DNA of 5,709 bases from an uncultured Desulfobulbus sp. (GTDB lineage Bacteria; Desulfobacterota; Desulfobulbia; Desulfobulbales; Desulfobulbaceae), in assembly GCA_946539945.1 (NCBI GenBank), contig CAMNHX010000121.1, positions 1 through 5,709 of the forward strand, given 5' to 3'. A model generated the notes under the pieces. The model made no database searches. It was given only the letters and a program-made list of their open reading frames with translations, and was not told where the DNA came from. Position numbers and translations under genes: made by a program. Every line of letters begins with the position of its first letter. Position 1 is the first letter of the stretch. Below are positions 5,665 to 5,709 of the stretch, one piece after another.

Positions 5665-5697
5665 TGTTTACACAAGTGTAACATTCTGATAACATTC
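5665..5697. promoter_or_regulatory. 11-bp-phased repeats and palindrome, possible regulator site for a downstream gene
   Basis: Three 11-base units run end to end: TGTTTACACAA, GTGTAACATTC and TGATAACATTC. They share T(T/A)ACA in the same register, and the last two share TAACATTC exactly. A period of 11 is one helical turn and is the layout of Pho boxes bound by PhoB and of other OmpR-type regulators. Overlapping it, 5668-5681 is a perfect palindrome, TTACAC-AA-GTGTAA. The site lies just after the stop of the PP-loop gene and before a gene outside the window. It lacks the GC stem and T run of a terminator. Confidence 0.4.
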
Positions 5698-5709
5698 AAA
5701 AAATCTCCA

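Noticed and set aside
5664..5700. Terminator after the PP-loop gene
   Set aside because: The dyad has only a two-base centre and AT-rich arms, with A rather than T following, so it cannot act as a normal intrinsic terminator.
1..5709. A new defence, phage or CRISPR-type system
   Set aside because: No repeats with spacers, nuclease, toxin-antitoxin, reverse transcriptase or phage structural gene is visible. The genes are an IS, two small accessory genes and a housekeeping pair.

Overview
The window is a piece of bacterial chromosome of moderately high GC, with third codon positions rich in G and C in the genes I trust. The gene set (RecN, a PP-loop tRNA-thiolation-type ATPase with CxxC and PAGGC cysteines, a small TSCPD protein and a secreted Sel1-repeat protein) would fit a Desulfobacterota-type (sulfate-reducer-like) anaerobe. 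That placement is an inference from family memory, not shown by the sequence.

Left part (1-1241): the last 26 codons of a rightward gene run into a complete IS630-family insertion sequence of about 1,157 bp. The element has imperfect terminal inverted repeats, a TA dinucleotide on both sides and one intact leftward transposase. The insertion point is the TA of the upstream gene's stop codon, and the first base of the element restores a stop.

Middle part (1242-2919): a leftward 101-residue TSCPD-domain protein and a rightward 248-residue exported Sel1-repeat protein are divergently transcribed from a 293-bp gap. Each side has a sigma70-like promoter candidate, and a perfect 17-bp palindrome lies over the expected start of the rightward transcript. 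A 309-bp gap follows. It holds no convincing gene, an extended -10 promoter candidate and a weak dyad in front of recN.

Right part (2920-5709): recN, the SMC-like double-strand-break repair ATPase, overlaps by ATGA a gene for a ThiI/MnmA/TtuA-like PP-loop ATPase that probably binds an iron-sulfur cluster through C87, C90 and C196. The two are very likely one transcript. The last 45 bases hold 11-bp-phased repeats around (T/A)ACA, overlapped by a 14-bp palindrome, which look like a regulator site for a gene beyond the window.

I found no phage genes, CRISPR array, RNA gene or defence system. The most useful leads are the insertion into a stop codon, the three-cysteine signature of the PP-loop enzyme, the palindrome at the Sel1-gene promoter and the phased repeats at the right edge.
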